64,000 bases of DNA from Halothiobacillaceae bacterium (GCA_028696185.1 JAQVHL010000003.1:36119-100118), one strand, 5' to 3'; shown: positions 16,011-24,964, counted from the stretch's first letter. Notes: generated by a model from the sequence alone, not told the origin. Program-made: numbers and translations.

Positions 16011-17361
16011 TCTTCTGAAAAACCGGCGGGCCTTCGCGGGCGTATGGTTCGCTCTGCTGCTGTTTCCCCTGGTGTCTGTCGCGGCGCCCAGGATCGAACA
16101 CTGGACGACGCCGCAGGGTGTGCCCGTGTATTTCGTGCGCAGCGACAGCCTGCCGATGGTCGATGTGCGCCTGTTGTTCGATGCCGGCAGCGCGCGTGAT
16201 GGTGCAACGCCGGGGTTGGCCCAACTTACCGGCAGCCTGCTTTCCGAAGGGGCGGACGGGCAATCTGCCGAAACGCTGGCGCGGGGCTTCGAGGATGTTG
16301 GCGCGCAATTCAGCGCCGGGGTGAGCCAGGACAGTGCCTATCTTTCCCTGCGCAGCCTGAGCGACAAAGCGCGTCTGGCGTCGGCGCTGGATGGGCTGGC
16401 GCGTATCCTCCGTGCGCCGGATTTTCCCGAGGACGCCTTCGTGCGGGAGCGCGACCGCCAGTTGCTGGCCATACGCGCGCGCGCGCAGTCGCCTGGCGAG
16501 GTGGCGGACGAGGCGTTCATGAGCGCGCTGTTCGGAACGCACCCTTACGCACACCCGGTCGATGGCAACGCGGTCAGCGTGGGCGCCCTGACGCGCGATC
16601 AGGTGCGCGCCTTTCATCAGCGCCATTACACCACGGGCACGGCCTTGATTGCGCTGGTCGGCGCTCTGGATCGGGTGCAGGCCGAGGCGCTGGCCGAGCG
16701 TCTTGCCGGCAGTTTGCCCAAGGGTGAGGCGCTGCCGGCCCTGCCGCCGGTCCTGCCGTTGGATACGTCGCGCCGTATCGACGTGCCTTTCCCCGCCCAG
16801 CAGGCGTCCATCCTGATCGGTCAGCCGGGCATTGCGCGCCTGGACCCGGATTATTTCCCGCTTTATGTGGGCAATCACATTCTCGGTGGCAGCGGCTTTT
16901 CCTCGCGCCTGGTGTCTACAATCCGCGAGGAACGTGGGCTGGCCTACAGCGTGTACTCGTATTTCATGCCCATGCGTCAGGCCGGGCCGTTCCAGATGGG
17001 CATGCAGACCAAGCTGGCGCAGGGCGAGATGGCCATCGGCCTGCTTGAAGCCGATCTGAAGCGCTTCATTGCCGAAGGGCCGAGCGAGGAGGAACTGGCG
17101 CATGCGCGCAAGAACATCCTCGGGGGCTTTGCCCTGCGTCTGGACAGCAATCGCAAGCTGGTCGAGAACATCGCCGCCATCGGGTATCTGGGCTTGCCGT
17201 TGGATTACCTCGACCGTTACCGCGATAGGGTGGCCGCCGTGACCCGCGAGGACATCAAACGCGCCTTTGCCAAACATTTGAGGCCTGAGACGATGGTTAC
17301 GGTTGTGGTTGGCGGGCCGCAGGCAACGGAGCAGGGTGATGCGCAAGGCAAGCAGCCCTAA
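16000..17361 (+). CDS. M16 family peptidase-like protein lacking the zinc site
   Basis: A 453-residue paralogue of the preceding gene with its own signal peptide (to about SVAAPR). Where the partner has HxxEH, this protein reads LAQLTGSLLSEGA, so the zinc ligands are missing. The C-terminal half keeps the RxxxxxY-like EERGLAYSVYSYF element that binds the substrate main chain in M16 heterodimers. It is therefore probably the non-catalytic partner. The start at 16000 follows a strong AGGAGG. Its end overlaps rsmD by 23 bp. Confidence 0.87.
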   Translation: MLANLLKNRRAFAGVWFALLLFPLVSVAAPRIEHWTTPQGVPVYFVRSDSLPMVDVRLLFDAGSARDGATPGLAQLTGSLLSEGADGQSAETLARGFEDVGAQFSAGVSQDSAYLSLRSLSDKARLASALDGLARILRAPDFPEDAFVRERDRQLLAIRARAQSPGEVADEAFMSALFGTHPYAHPVDGNAVSVGALTRDQVRAFHQRHYTTGTALIALVGALDRVQAEALAERLAGSLPKGEALPALPPVLPLDTSRRIDVPFPAQQASILIGQPGIARLDPDYFPLYVGNHILGGSGFSSRLVSTIREERGLAYSVYSYFMPMRQAGPFQMGMQTKLAQGEMAIGLLEADLKRFIAEGPSEEELAHARKNILGGFALRLDSNRKLVENIAAIGYLGLPLDYLDRYRDRVAAVTREDIKRAFAKHLRPETMVTVVVGGPQATEQGDAQGKQP

Positions 17362-17914
17362 CACGGTTCGTATCATCGGAGGCGAGCATCGCAGCCGCCG
17401 CGTGCGTTTCGCCAGCCGTGAGGGTTTGCGTCCGACACCGGATCGGGTGCGGGAAACCCTGTTCAACTGGCTGAATTTCGACGTGCCCGGCGCGCGCTGC
17501 CTTGATCTGTTCGCGGGTAGCGGCGTTCTGGGCTTCGAGGCGGCCTCACGCGGCGCGGCGCAGGTTGACCTTGTCGAGCGCGACCCGGTCAGTCAGGGGC
17601 TGCTGCGCGAGGCGGTGCATGAGTTACGTCTGGAGGCGCGGGTTCGCGTGCATGGCGAGGACGCGCTGAGCTTTCTGGCGCGGCCCTGCAGCACGCCCTA
17701 TGCCGTGGTGTTTCTCGATCCGCCCTACGCCCTGGATATTCTGGAGCCCGTGTTGCAGCGCTTGCACGCGGGGGGATGGGTTTCACCCGGCGGCGCGGTG
17801 TATTTCGAGCAGCCCGAAACACGAGCGTTGCCGGCCCTGCCCGAGGGTTGGACACTGGCCCGCTCGCGCAAGGCGGGTGAGGTGGGCTATCATCTGGCGC
17901 GTTTTTCAGGTTAA
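17339..17914 (+). CDS. rsmD: 16S rRNA (guanine(966)-N2)-methyltransferase RsmD
   Basis: A 191-residue SAM-dependent methyltransferase that modifies G966 of 16S rRNA in the assembled small subunit. Motifs are RIIGGEHRSRR at the N-terminus, RPTPDRVRETLFNWL, the SAM-binding CLDLFAGSGVLGFEA and the catalytic FLDPPYAL. The ATG at 17339, inside the end of the M16 gene, gives the normal family length; the open frame starting at 17303 is longer than family members. Confidence 0.93.
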   Translation: MRKASSPNTVRIIGGEHRSRRVRFASREGLRPTPDRVRETLFNWLNFDVPGARCLDLFAGSGVLGFEAASRGAAQVDLVERDPVSQGLLREAVHELRLEARVRVHGEDALSFLARPCSTPYAVVFLDPPYALDILEPVLQRLHAGGWVSPGGAVYFEQPETRALPALPEGWTLARSRKAGEVGYHLARFSG

Positions 17915-18015
17915 CAGGGGCTTGAAATCAATTTTCAACTCCCGGTTAAGGCCCCCGGCGGGCTTCTTTGTCAATCAGGCCGTTCAGTGGGCCCTTTATC
18001 AGGTATGTGTCTGAC

Positions 18016-18297
18016 ATGTTTAAAATCAACGAGTATTTCGAAGGCAAGGTCAAGTCCATCGGTTTCCAGACCGAAAGCCTGCCTGCCACCGTGGGCGTAA
18101 TGGCGCCGGGCGAGTACGTGTTTTCCACGTCGCGCAAGGAAACGATGAAGATCATCAGCGGCGCCATGCGTGTGCGGTTGCCGGGGAGCGAAACCTGGAC
18201 CCGTTACGGCGAAGGCGAGTCCTTTGAAGTCCCGGCGGAGGCCAAGTTTGATGTGGCGCTGGATGGCCAGACGGCGTATCTGTGCCTCTACCACTGA
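18016..18297 (+). CDS. ppnP: Pyrimidine/purine nucleoside phosphorylase PpnP
   Basis: A 93-residue single-domain cupin (DUF1255/YaiE family) that phosphorolyses many nucleosides to base and ribose-1-phosphate. The start MFKINEYFEGKVKSIGF and the end FDVALDGQTAYLCLYH match the family, as does the GVMAPGEYVFSTSRKE strand pair. The ATG at 18016 is chosen on family length. It stands alone, converging with flgN across 144 bp in which no clear terminator is visible. Confidence 0.9.
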   Translation: MFKINEYFEGKVKSIGFQTESLPATVGVMAPGEYVFSTSRKETMKIISGAMRVRLPGSETWTRYGEGESFEVPAEAKFDVALDGQTAYLCLYH

Positions 18298-18441
18298 GTT
18301 GGGTTTGGTTCAGGCTGCACAAGACGTAGTCGAGCTCAGTTGAAGGCGATGCCGTACTCCCGGCCATGGATGGCCCGACTCACGAGGGCAAAGAGCCCTG
18401 TTCCGGTTTTGACTCTGTGAGTGGATAGTGGCGAGAGCGCC

Positions 18442-18915
18442 TCAGGCACTTCCCAGATCACGCCCTTCACGAACCGTGGTGGATTGCCCGCTCGGGTTGT
18501 AGCTGGGCAGGGAAGGGCTGCCGCGCAACACGTCCAGCGCGCGCGTGTAGGCGGCGCCCAGACGCGAGAGGCTCATGGCATTGGCCGTGTTGCGGTCGCG
18601 CAGGATGGGAAGCACATCGAGCAGGCGCTGCCAGGAATCGCGGGCCAGTGCCCCGTGGGTCTCAATGAGACGGTGCATGTTTTCTGCTGTGTCTTCCAGA
18701 CCCGCCGCCCGCAGGTGCTCGCGGCGCTGCATTTCCAGCTGCGCGAAATGATCGAGCATGCCGATGAGTTCCGCGCCGGTGATTTCGATATCCGTGCCGC
18801 TGGGCGAGGCCAGCTCTTCGGCCAGCCGCTCATGCATCCCGCAGAGGGCGGTGGCGGTGGCGCTCATTTCAAGCAGGCATTCGCCCAGCGGCGGGAGATC
18901 TGTAATTTCATTCAT
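18442..18915 (-). CDS. flgN: Flagellar export chaperone FlgN
   Basis: A 157-residue, largely helical cytosolic protein. FlgN binds the hook-junction proteins FlgK and FlgL and delivers them to the flagellar export gate. The family is poorly conserved, but size, predicted coiled helices (LIGMLDHFAQLEMQRREHLRAAG), the C-terminal YNPSG element and position two bases after flgM all support the call. It shares the sigma-28-like promoter of flgM at 19279-19305. Confidence 0.85.
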   Translation of the reverse strand: MNEITDLPPLGECLLEMSATATALCGMHERLAEELASPSGTDIEITGAELIGMLDHFAQLEMQRREHLRAAGLEDTAENMHRLIETHGALARDSWQRLLDVLPILRDRNTANAMSLSRLGAAYTRALDVLRGSPSLPSYNPSGQSTTVREGRDLGSA

Positions 18916-18917
18916 GG

Positions 18918-19250
18918 TCAGCGCAATCCCAGGGCCATTTCCAGTTCCACGAATTTCTCCGCGATTTTTCCTGGATCGACCACATAGCGACCTTCGGCCA
19001 GCTGCGCCTTGATGCGCTGTACTTTGTCCTGGTCGAAGCCATTGCTTTCGTCGACCTGTCGCTGGAGGTTTTGTATGCGCGACGCGCTCTCGGTCAGGGT
19101 TACGGTGTCGTCCTGCTTCGTGGCGGAGGGGGTGGTTTCGCGTGATTCCGGGCCCGCCGCCGGCGCGGCGCCCTGACGCGGGTTGCGCACGCGATCATCC
19201 TGCACGGTGTCGGCAGGGCGATTGCGTATGAGCGGATCAAGTGTGTTCAT
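18918..19250 (-). CDS. flgM: Anti-sigma-28 factor FlgM
   Basis: A 110-residue small protein, mostly disordered in its first half. It holds FliA (sigma-28) inactive until the hook is finished, then is exported. The C-terminal sigma-binding region includes VTLTESASRIQNLQRQV, DQDKVQRIKAQLAEGRYVVDPGKIAEKFVELE, all characteristic. The ATG at 19248-19250 has GGAG six bases upstream and is preferred to the upstream ATG at 19262. It forms an operon with flgN. Confidence 0.93.
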   Translation of the reverse strand: MNTLDPLIRNRPADTVQDDRVRNPRQGAAPAAGPESRETTPSATKQDDTVTLTESASRIQNLQRQVDESNGFDQDKVQRIKAQLAEGRYVVDPGKIAEKFVELEMALGLR

Positions 19251-19278
19251 GGCAGGCTCCATGTTCGATTGTTCAAGT

Positions 19279-19305
19279 ATATCGGACGATTCGGGAAAAA
19301 GTTGA
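19279..19305 (-). promoter_or_regulatory. Sigma-28 (FliA) promoter of flgMN
   Basis: On the minus strand TCAACTTT, an 11-nt spacer and TCCGATAT closely match the FliA consensus (TAAAGTTT-N11-GCCGATAA). The -10 element ends 29 bp before the flgM start, so flgM would be autoregulated as a class-3 gene. Confidence 0.85.
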
Positions 19306-19346
19306 GTATCCGCGGCGCGTTGTTGTCTCTGTGTGCCGGTTGCGAA

Positions 19347-20060
19347 TCAGGGAGTGAGGGTGACGAGGCCGGGTGCGCTGACCCAGCCCTCGACGACACG
19401 CCGGGATGAATTGTTGCGCACGGGGATGCGTTCCCCTTCGCCACCGGCCTTGAGCGCGGTACCGCTCATGGCGATGGCGAATCCGGGATACTCGCTGACG
19501 ATGCGCACGTTGTCGCCCTTGTTGACCAGCTTGGTGGTTTCAAGGGCCGAGGGTAGCAGTACCTCGCCGGCCCGGATGGGGCGACTGGCCGTTTTGCCAA
19601 GGGCGTCGCTCTCATCGAGAAGATAGCCACGCACGAGGGGGGCGGTGTCTCGCTCCTGTGTTTCCAGATGCTCCGGGCCGATGCGTTCGCCCTTGCCCAG
19701 GTTCTGGCGTAGCACGAGGATGGGACGGTAAAGCTGGACCTGGGCGGACAGATAAACGAGCCAGGGCGAGTCGCCCTCGCAGCGTACGCCAACGGTCACG
19801 CGGGCGCCCTGGCGGTTGCCGTCGGGAAAGGTGAGTTGCGGTGGCTGCGTGCATTGCGGCAAGCGCAGGCGCGGATCGGGCGGTGAAACGCGGATTTCTA
19901 CCCGTGCATCGTTCTGACGGCTGTATTCTTGCGTGAGAAACTGGTGTACGCTTTCCACGAGTGCATTCAGGGAATGGGTAGTTGCTCCCGCACTCGCCGG
20001 GGCGAGCAGCAGTGCCGCCGCTGCGGTTTTCAGAAGGATCTTCCAGCGCTTGAGAGTCAT
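19347..20060 (-). CDS. flgA: Flagellar basal-body P-ring chaperone FlgA
   Basis: A 237-residue periplasmic protein with a signal peptide (MTLKRWKILLKTAAAALLLAPASAGA). It helps FlgI assemble into the P ring. Typical SAF-domain and C-terminal motifs are LVYLSAQVQLYRPILVLRQNL, GYLLDESDALGKTASRPIRAG and NKGDNVRIVSEYPGFAIAMSGTAL. It is divergent from cheV and lies upstream of flgMN on the same strand, separated from flgM by 96 bp that contain the FliA promoter. Confidence 0.92.
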   Translation of the reverse strand: MTLKRWKILLKTAAAALLLAPASAGATTHSLNALVESVHQFLTQEYSRQNDARVEIRVSPPDPRLRLPQCTQPPQLTFPDGNRQGARVTVGVRCEGDSPWLVYLSAQVQLYRPILVLRQNLGKGERIGPEHLETQERDTAPLVRGYLLDESDALGKTASRPIRAGEVLLPSALETTKLVNKGDNVRIVSEYPGFAIAMSGTALKAGGEGERIPVRNNSSRRVVEGWVSAPGLVTLTP

Positions 20061-20197
20061 GGCCTTGCCCTGTGTCGATGCCGGGATGGCGTGGCTGAGT
20101 TTGAATACGTATAAGCATTATCCGGGCCATGAACGCGGGGCGCTCCCGCGCTTCGGCAGCGGTCGATTCGGGCCGAACCTTGGAGGAACTGTAGGTG

Positions 20198-21136
20198 ATG
20201 AAGAACATGCTGGCGTCGGTGGATTCCCGAACCAAGCTGGCGGGGCACAACCGACTCGAACTTCTGGTGTTCGGGTTGGGTGGCGGTCAGAAGTTCGGCA
20301 TCAATGTGTTCAAGGTGCGCGAGGTGATCCGCTGCCCGCCGCTGACCCATGTGCCCAAGGCCGACAGTGCGATCAAGGGAATCGCCGATGTGCGTGGTAA
20401 TACGCTCACCATCATCGATCTGGCGCAGGCCATCGGCTTGCCGCCGATGAGTGACAGCGAGCTGAGTGAAGCCTTCGTCATCATCACCGAATATAACCGC
20501 GCGGTGCAGGGCTTCCTGGTGCGTTCGGTTGACCGCATCGTGAACCTGAGCTGGAAAGAGATCATGCCGCCGCCCAGTGGCACAAACACCAGCAATTACC
20601 TGACGGCGGTTACCCGCGTGGACGGCACGCTGGTGGAAATTGTCGATGTGGAACAGATTTTTTCCTCCGTTGTAGGAGTGAACGAGAACGTTTCAGACGA
20701 AATCCTGCGTGAAGCGGCGGGTATCGCCTCTCCCGACAGCCTGGTACTGGTGGTGGATGATTCCTTCGTGGCGCGCAACCAGATCAAGGGCACGCTGGAT
20801 CAGTTAGGGATCAAGTGCATGATGGCCAAAAACGGCGCGGAAGCGCTCGCCCTGCTCAAGGGGTGGGCGCAAGGGCAGGCGCCGCAGCTCAATGACCTCA
20901 TCATGGTCATCTCCGATGTCGAAATGCCGACGATGGATGGATATACCTTGACCTCCGAGATTCGTAAGGACGAACGCTTGCGTCATTTGTTTGTCGTGCT
21001 CCACACCTCGCTTTCCGGGGTCTTCAACCAGGCCATGGTCGAGAAGGTAGGGGCCGATCGCTTCATTCCCAAATTCCATCCCGATGACCTGGCTTCGGTC
21101 ATCGTGGAGCGCGTAGCGCAGATGAGCAAGTCCTGA
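20198..21136 (+). CDS. cheV: Chemotaxis coupling protein CheV
   Basis: A 312-residue protein joining a CheW-like domain (residues 1 to about 165) to a response-regulator receiver domain (about 180-312). It links chemoreceptors to CheA and may act as a phosphate sink during adaptation. The CheW part shows GINVFKVREVIRCPPLTHVPKAD. The receiver shows the acidic pair in VVDDSFVARN, the phospho-acceptor aspartate in VISDVEMPTMDGY, LHTSLSG and the lysine in FIPKF. The ATG at 20198 is used; a GTG at 20195 is better spaced from GGAGG and is possible. The gene order cheV-cheR-flgB is common in gammaproteobacteria. Confidence 0.93.
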   Translation: MKNMLASVDSRTKLAGHNRLELLVFGLGGGQKFGINVFKVREVIRCPPLTHVPKADSAIKGIADVRGNTLTIIDLAQAIGLPPMSDSELSEAFVIITEYNRAVQGFLVRSVDRIVNLSWKEIMPPPSGTNTSNYLTAVTRVDGTLVEIVDVEQIFSSVVGVNENVSDEILREAAGIASPDSLVLVVDDSFVARNQIKGTLDQLGIKCMMAKNGAEALALLKGWAQGQAPQLNDLIMVISDVEMPTMDGYTLTSEIRKDERLRHLFVVLHTSLSGVFNQAMVEKVGADRFIPKFHPDDLASVIVERVAQMSKS

Positions 21137-21144
21137 GTCAGCCC

Positions 21145-21969
21145 ATGTCGAGTCGCCCCGAGCATTACCAGGCCTTTCAGCAGTTTCTTGAGCGCGAATG
21201 CGGAATCGTGCTTGGCGAGGGAAAGCAATATCTTGTCGATACCCGCCTGTCGCGCCTGATGCGGGATGGCGGATACGCCGATCTGGGGCAACTCGTCAAC
21301 AAACTGACGACCTCGCGTGACTCCTCGCTGGTTACCCGTGTCGTCGATGCCATGACGACCAACGAAACACTCTGGTTCCGAGACGAGTACCCCTTCGAAG
21401 CTTTGCGCAAGCGAATCTTGCCGGAGTTCGAGACCCGTGGTACCAGTAGCGTCAAAATCTGGTCGGCTGCGTGCTCCTCAGGGCAGGAGCCGTACTCGAT
21501 CAGCATGATCTTCGAGGAGTACAAGTCGGAAAAGCCAGCCTGCCGTCTGAACTTGTCGATTACCGCCACCGATATTTCCGAAACGGTTCTGGCCGCTGCC
21601 CGTGCAGGACGTTACGATGATATTGCCTTGGGGCGCGGGTTGTCGGATGCCCGTCGCACGCGCTTTTTCGACAGGGGGCCGGATGGTTGGACGATCAAGC
21701 CGCCGCTGCGTTCGCGCGTGACTTTTTCCTTCCAGAACCTTTTGGGTGATTTCACCCGCCTGGGCCGATTTGACATCATCTTCTGCCGTAACGTGCTGAT
21801 TTATTTCTCGCGTGATACCAAGGCGACCATCATCAACCGCATGGCAGCCTGTCTGAACCCCGGTGGGTATCTCATCCTCGGCGCCTCCGAGTCGCTCAAT
21901 CAAATCTCCGATCGTTTTGAAATGGTGCGTCTGGTTGGGGGGGGCATCATTCACCGTCTCAAAGGCTGA
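21145..21969 (+). CDS. cheR: Chemoreceptor glutamate methyltransferase CheR
   Basis: A 274-residue SAM-dependent enzyme that methylates chemoreceptor glutamates during adaptation. The small helical N-domain (FQQFLERECGIVLGEGKQYLV) precedes the catalytic domain with TTNETLWFRD, the SAM motif WSAACSSGQEPYSI, ITATDISE and FDIIFCRNVLIYF. The gene lies 8 bp after cheV and 77 bp before flgB, with a sigma-54-like promoter in that gap. No pentapeptide-binding or TPR extension is present. Confidence 0.95.
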   Translation: MSSRPEHYQAFQQFLERECGIVLGEGKQYLVDTRLSRLMRDGGYADLGQLVNKLTTSRDSSLVTRVVDAMTTNETLWFRDEYPFEALRKRILPEFETRGTSSVKIWSAACSSGQEPYSISMIFEEYKSEKPACRLNLSITATDISETVLAAARAGRYDDIALGRGLSDARRTRFFDRGPDGWTIKPPLRSRVTFSFQNLLGDFTRLGRFDIIFCRNVLIYFSRDTKATIINRMAACLNPGGYLILGASESLNQISDRFEMVRLVGGGIIHRLKG

Positions 21970-21992
21970 TTTTCCTTTCATTCGCTTATCTC

Positions 21993-22009
21993 TGGCATGC
22001 TTTCTGCTT
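21993..22009 (+). promoter_or_regulatory. Sigma-54 (RpoN) promoter of the flgBCDE operon
   Basis: TGGCATG, four bases and CTGCT place GG and GC ten bases apart, as in the -24/-12 consensus TGGCACG-N4-TTGCW. Transcription would begin about 12 bases later, near 22019, some 28 bases before the flgB start. Confidence 0.75.
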
Positions 22010-22046
22010 ATGCTCTGGGCAGGATGATTCATGAGGAGGATGTGCG

Positions 22047-22454
22047 ATGAGCAGCATTTCCGACCGCGTCTTTGGCCTGCACGACGAGGCGCTGCTTCTG
22101 CGCTCCCGGCGCTCGCAGGTACTGGCCTCCAATCTGGCCAATGTCGATACGCCCAACTACAAGGCCCGCGATTTCGATTTCCGTGCCGCACTCGCGGCCA
22201 GCCAGGGCAGTGGTGGTGTCGGTTCGCTGACACGCACGCATGAGCGGCATCTGCCTCCCGTCGGTATGGATGCTCTGGGGGCTCGGATGCAGTACCGTGT
22301 ACCGGATCAGGCGTCGCTGGATGGCAATACGGTCGACCCCGATAGCGAGCAGGTCGAGTTCATGCAGAACGCCGTGCGCTATCAGTCCACCCTTTCCTTT
22401 CTCAATAGCCGTATCGGTTCATTGACCGATGCCCTGAAGGGAGATAAAGCATGA
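22047..22454 (+). CDS. flgB: Flagellar proximal rod protein FlgB
   Basis: A 135-residue rod subunit, exported through the flagellar type III apparatus, that helps form the proximal rod with FlgC and FlgF. The N-terminal heptad-rich region RRSQVLASNLANVDTPNYKARDFDF is the rod/hook signature. The C-terminus pairs with it (EFMQNAVRYQSTLSFLNSRIGSL). AGGAGG lies 7 bp before the start. The stop overlaps the flgC start by four bases. Confidence 0.95.
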   Translation: MSSISDRVFGLHDEALLLRSRRSQVLASNLANVDTPNYKARDFDFRAALAASQGSGGVGSLTRTHERHLPPVGMDALGARMQYRVPDQASLDGNTVDPDSEQVEFMQNAVRYQSTLSFLNSRIGSLTDALKGDKA

Positions 22455-22852
22455 GCCTCTTTGGTGTCTTCGATGTCTCCGGTTCGGCGATGAGCGCGCA
22501 GATGCTGCGCCTGAACACCACCGCGAGCAATATGGCGAACGTCGATTCGATCGCCTCCCGCCCGGAAGAAGCCTACAAGGCCCGTCATCCGGTTTTTCAG
22601 GAAATCCTGCAGCAAAGCGGGGGTGTTGGTGTTCAGACCCAGGCTATCGTCGAAAGTCAGGCGCCGGCCAAGGCGCGTTATGAACCCGACAATCCCATGG
22701 CGGACGAGCAGGGCTATGTCTATGCTCCCAATGTAAATATGGTCGAAGAGATGGTGAACATGATTTCCGCGTCGCGGTCTTATCAGACCAACGTGGAGAT
22801 GATGAACACCTCCAAGGACATGATTCTCAAAACCCTGAGTCTGGGCCAGTAA
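22451..22852 (+). CDS. flgC: Flagellar proximal rod protein FlgC
   Basis: A 133-residue rod subunit. The N-terminal SGSAMSAQMLRLNTTASNMANVDS and the C-terminal PNVNMVEEMVNMISASRSYQTNVEMMN are diagnostic. Length is normal. It is translationally coupled to flgB and precedes flgD by 23 bp. Confidence 0.95.
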   Translation: MSLFGVFDVSGSAMSAQMLRLNTTASNMANVDSIASRPEEAYKARHPVFQEILQQSGGVGVQTQAIVESQAPAKARYEPDNPMADEQGYVYAPNVNMVEEMVNMISASRSYQTNVEMMNTSKDMILKTLSLGQ

Positions 22853-22875
22853 TTCGGACCTGAGGAGTGAGCACG

Positions 22876-23598
22876 ATGAGCAACGTGAATAGCACCAGCA
22901 ACACCACCGCGTCCGATAACCCCTGGGCGGATATTGGCTTGCGTGCGCCGCAGACCGAATCTTCCAAGTCGCGCAATTCGCTGGGGCAGGACGAGTTTCT
23001 GCAGCTGATGACAGCGCAGCTACGCAACCAGGATCCCATGGCGCCTATGGAAAATGGCGAATTCCTCGGCCAGATGGCCCAGTTCTCGACCGTGCAGGGG
23101 ATTGAGCAACTCAATCAGTCCATGGCCAGCATGGCCAGCCTGATGCAGTCCAATCAGATCATGCAGGCCACCTCGATGGTGGGCAAGCAGGCGCTGGTTG
23201 CCGGGGATTCTGGCATGCTCACGGTACAAAAAAAGGAAGATGGCTCGATTGAGAGCGCGAGCCTGCGTGGTTCGGTCGGGGTGCCGGAAGGCGCCACCAA
23301 TGCGCGCGTTTCCATCTACACCGAAAAAGGTGAGCTGGTTGCCGAAGTGCCACTGGATAAGGCCAGCGGATTGACCGATTTCACCTGGGATGGCAAGAAG
23401 ACCGACGGCAGTTATGCCGAGCCTGGAAAATATCTGTTCAAGGCAACCGCGCAGGTTGCCGGAAAATCCGAGGCACTGGAAACCTTTACCCTGGCGCGCA
23501 TCAGCAGTGTTTCGTTGGGTGGGTCTTCCGGCCCCTTGCTGAATCTTGAGGGCCTGGGCCAGATTGGCATGGGCGAAGTCATCGAGATTCACGCCTGA
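22876..23598 (+). CDS. flgD: Flagellar hook assembly (capping) protein FlgD
   Basis: A 240-residue hook-cap scaffold that sits on the growing hook and adds FlgE subunits. The N-terminal motif LGQDEFLQLMTAQLRNQDPMAP and the FlgD Ig-like core (STDFTWDGKKTDGSYAEPG-type loop) are present. The ATG at 22876 has GGAG eight bases upstream and is preferred over the in-frame GTG at 22867. Confidence 0.94.
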   Translation: MSNVNSTSNTTASDNPWADIGLRAPQTESSKSRNSLGQDEFLQLMTAQLRNQDPMAPMENGEFLGQMAQFSTVQGIEQLNQSMASMASLMQSNQIMQATSMVGKQALVAGDSGMLTVQKKEDGSIESASLRGSVGVPEGATNARVSIYTEKGELVAEVPLDKASGLTDFTWDGKKTDGSYAEPGKYLFKATAQVAGKSEALETFTLARISSVSLGGSSGPLLNLEGLGQIGMGEVIEIHA

Positions 23599-23622
23599 AT
23601 CCTGTTTAGTGGAGGATAAAAC

Positions 23623-24900
23623 ATGTCATTCAATACTTCCCTGAGCGGCCTGAACGCCGCTTCCAAGGACCTGGCGGTCACCAGTAATAACATCGCCAAC
23701 GCCAACTCCACGGGGTTCAAGAAATCGCGCGGCGAGTTCGGCGACATCTATGCCGTCAGTGCGCTGGGCAACAGCAAGACGGCCGTAGGACAGGGGGTGG
23801 CAACCCAGTATGTCCGTCAGCAGTTCACTCAGGGGCAGCTCGATTTCACGGAAAACAGCCTGGATCTGGCGGTTTCCGGTCAGGGCTTCTTTGCCTTTCA
23901 GCCGAGCCTGACCTCCACCGAAGCGATTTACAGCCGTGCCGGGGCGCTGGGGGTGAACAAGGAAGGCTTTGTGGTCAACAATGCCAGCCAGTACCTCAAG
24001 GTGCTGCCGGTCAACTCGCAGACCGGGGCGGTTACCTCGACCAGTCTGGCCACTGCGCGCCCCTTGCAGCTTCCGGCAGGGGCGGGGCAGCCGACGCCGA
24101 CCTCCAATGTCAATCTGGCCTACAACCTGCCGGCGACGGCGACTGAACCGTTGGTCACGCCTTTTGACAGCACTACCGAGGTGCCCGCCGGCAGCGGTAA
24201 CTTCGTGCCCAACACACAGAGTTACAACCAGGCCACCAGCGTGCAGGTCTACGACTCGCTGGGTAACGCGCACATCGTGACGACCTACTTCGTCAAGACG
24301 GCCAACCCCAATGACTGGGAAGTCTGGTACCAGTTCGACAACAAGCAGCCGACCCAGGGGACGAATGTCACTTTCAACTCGGATGGCACCATAACCGGTC
24401 CGGTGCAGGACACCATCACCATTACCGCTGCGGATCTCGCTAACGGTGCGGCGGATCTCACCTTCAATATCAATCACGGGGCCAATTCGACGCAGTACAA
24501 CGCGGCTTTCCAGCTCTATGACCTCAATCAGGACGGTCAGGCGCCGGGGCGTCTGAGTGGCTTGTCGATTGGCGAGGATGGCCTGGTTAGAGCCACCTAT
24601 ACCAATGGATCGGCGGTCTACCTGGGCAAGATTCCGCTGGTGGACTTCAACAACGTCAATGGCTTGAAGCAGGTGGGCAACAATTCCTGGATCGAGACAC
24701 TCGATTCCGGCGCACCGCTGGTTGGCGAGCCGGGCTCCGGCAAGTTCGGCCTGATCCAGTCCGGCGCGCTGGAAGCCTCCAACGTCGATCTGACCCAGGA
24801 ACTGGTGCATCTGATTACCGCCCAGCGTAACTTCCAGGCCAATGCCAAGGCCATCGAAACCAACAAGGCGATCAGCGACACGATCATCAATATCCGCTGA
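23623..24900 (+). CDS. flgE: Flagellar hook protein FlgE
   Basis: A 425-residue hook subunit. The N-terminal signature LNAASKDLAVTSNNIANANS and the C-terminal LVHLITAQRNFQANAKAIETN form the conserved coiled ends. The middle is a variable surface domain rich in Thr, Asn and Gln. GGAGG precedes the ATG. A strong terminator follows at 24921-24948, so flgBCDE is a unit separate from flgFGHIJ. Confidence 0.95.
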   Translation: MSFNTSLSGLNAASKDLAVTSNNIANANSTGFKKSRGEFGDIYAVSALGNSKTAVGQGVATQYVRQQFTQGQLDFTENSLDLAVSGQGFFAFQPSLTSTEAIYSRAGALGVNKEGFVVNNASQYLKVLPVNSQTGAVTSTSLATARPLQLPAGAGQPTPTSNVNLAYNLPATATEPLVTPFDSTTEVPAGSGNFVPNTQSYNQATSVQVYDSLGNAHIVTTYFVKTANPNDWEVWYQFDNKQPTQGTNVTFNSDGTITGPVQDTITITAADLANGAADLTFNINHGANSTQYNAAFQLYDLNQDGQAPGRLSGLSIGEDGLVRATYTNGSAVYLGKIPLVDFNNVNGLKQVGNNSWIETLDSGAPLVGEPGSGKFGLIQSGALEASNVDLTQELVHLITAQRNFQANAKAIETNKAISDTIINIR

Positions 24901-24920
24901 TCGATTTCAGCGTGATTCTT

Positions 24921-24948
24921 GAGAAAGGGCTTCGGCCCTTTCTTTTTT
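24921..24948 (+). terminator. Intrinsic terminator after flgE
   Basis: AGAAAGGGC and GCCCTTTCT form a 9-bp stem closed by a TTCG tetraloop and followed directly by a T-run. The end of the T-run is shared with the first base of the next sigma-54 promoter. Confidence 0.92.
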
Positions 24949-24964
24949 GGCACGGACAGTGCAT
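24948..24964 (+). promoter_or_regulatory. Sigma-54 (RpoN) promoter of the flgFGHIJ operon
   Basis: TGGCACG, four bases and GTGCA match the -24/-12 consensus at all but one conserved base, with GG and GC ten bases apart. The predicted start is near 24974, about 29 bases before flgF. It directly abuts the flgE terminator. Confidence 0.85.

Noticed and set aside
15958..17466. A 502-codon open frame antisense to the second M16 gene
   Set aside because: Composition is that of a shadow frame and the plus strand is a clear M16 protein with signal peptide and coupled start.
17922..17938. TTGAAATCAATTTTCAA as an FNR/Crp-type site between rsmD and ppnP
   Set aside because: Half-site spacing and bases do not fit the TTGAT-N4-ATCAA consensus.
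18362..18375. GGCCATGGATGGCC as a terminator between ppnP and flgN
   Set aside because: Six-base arms with a two-base centre and no T-run on either strand.
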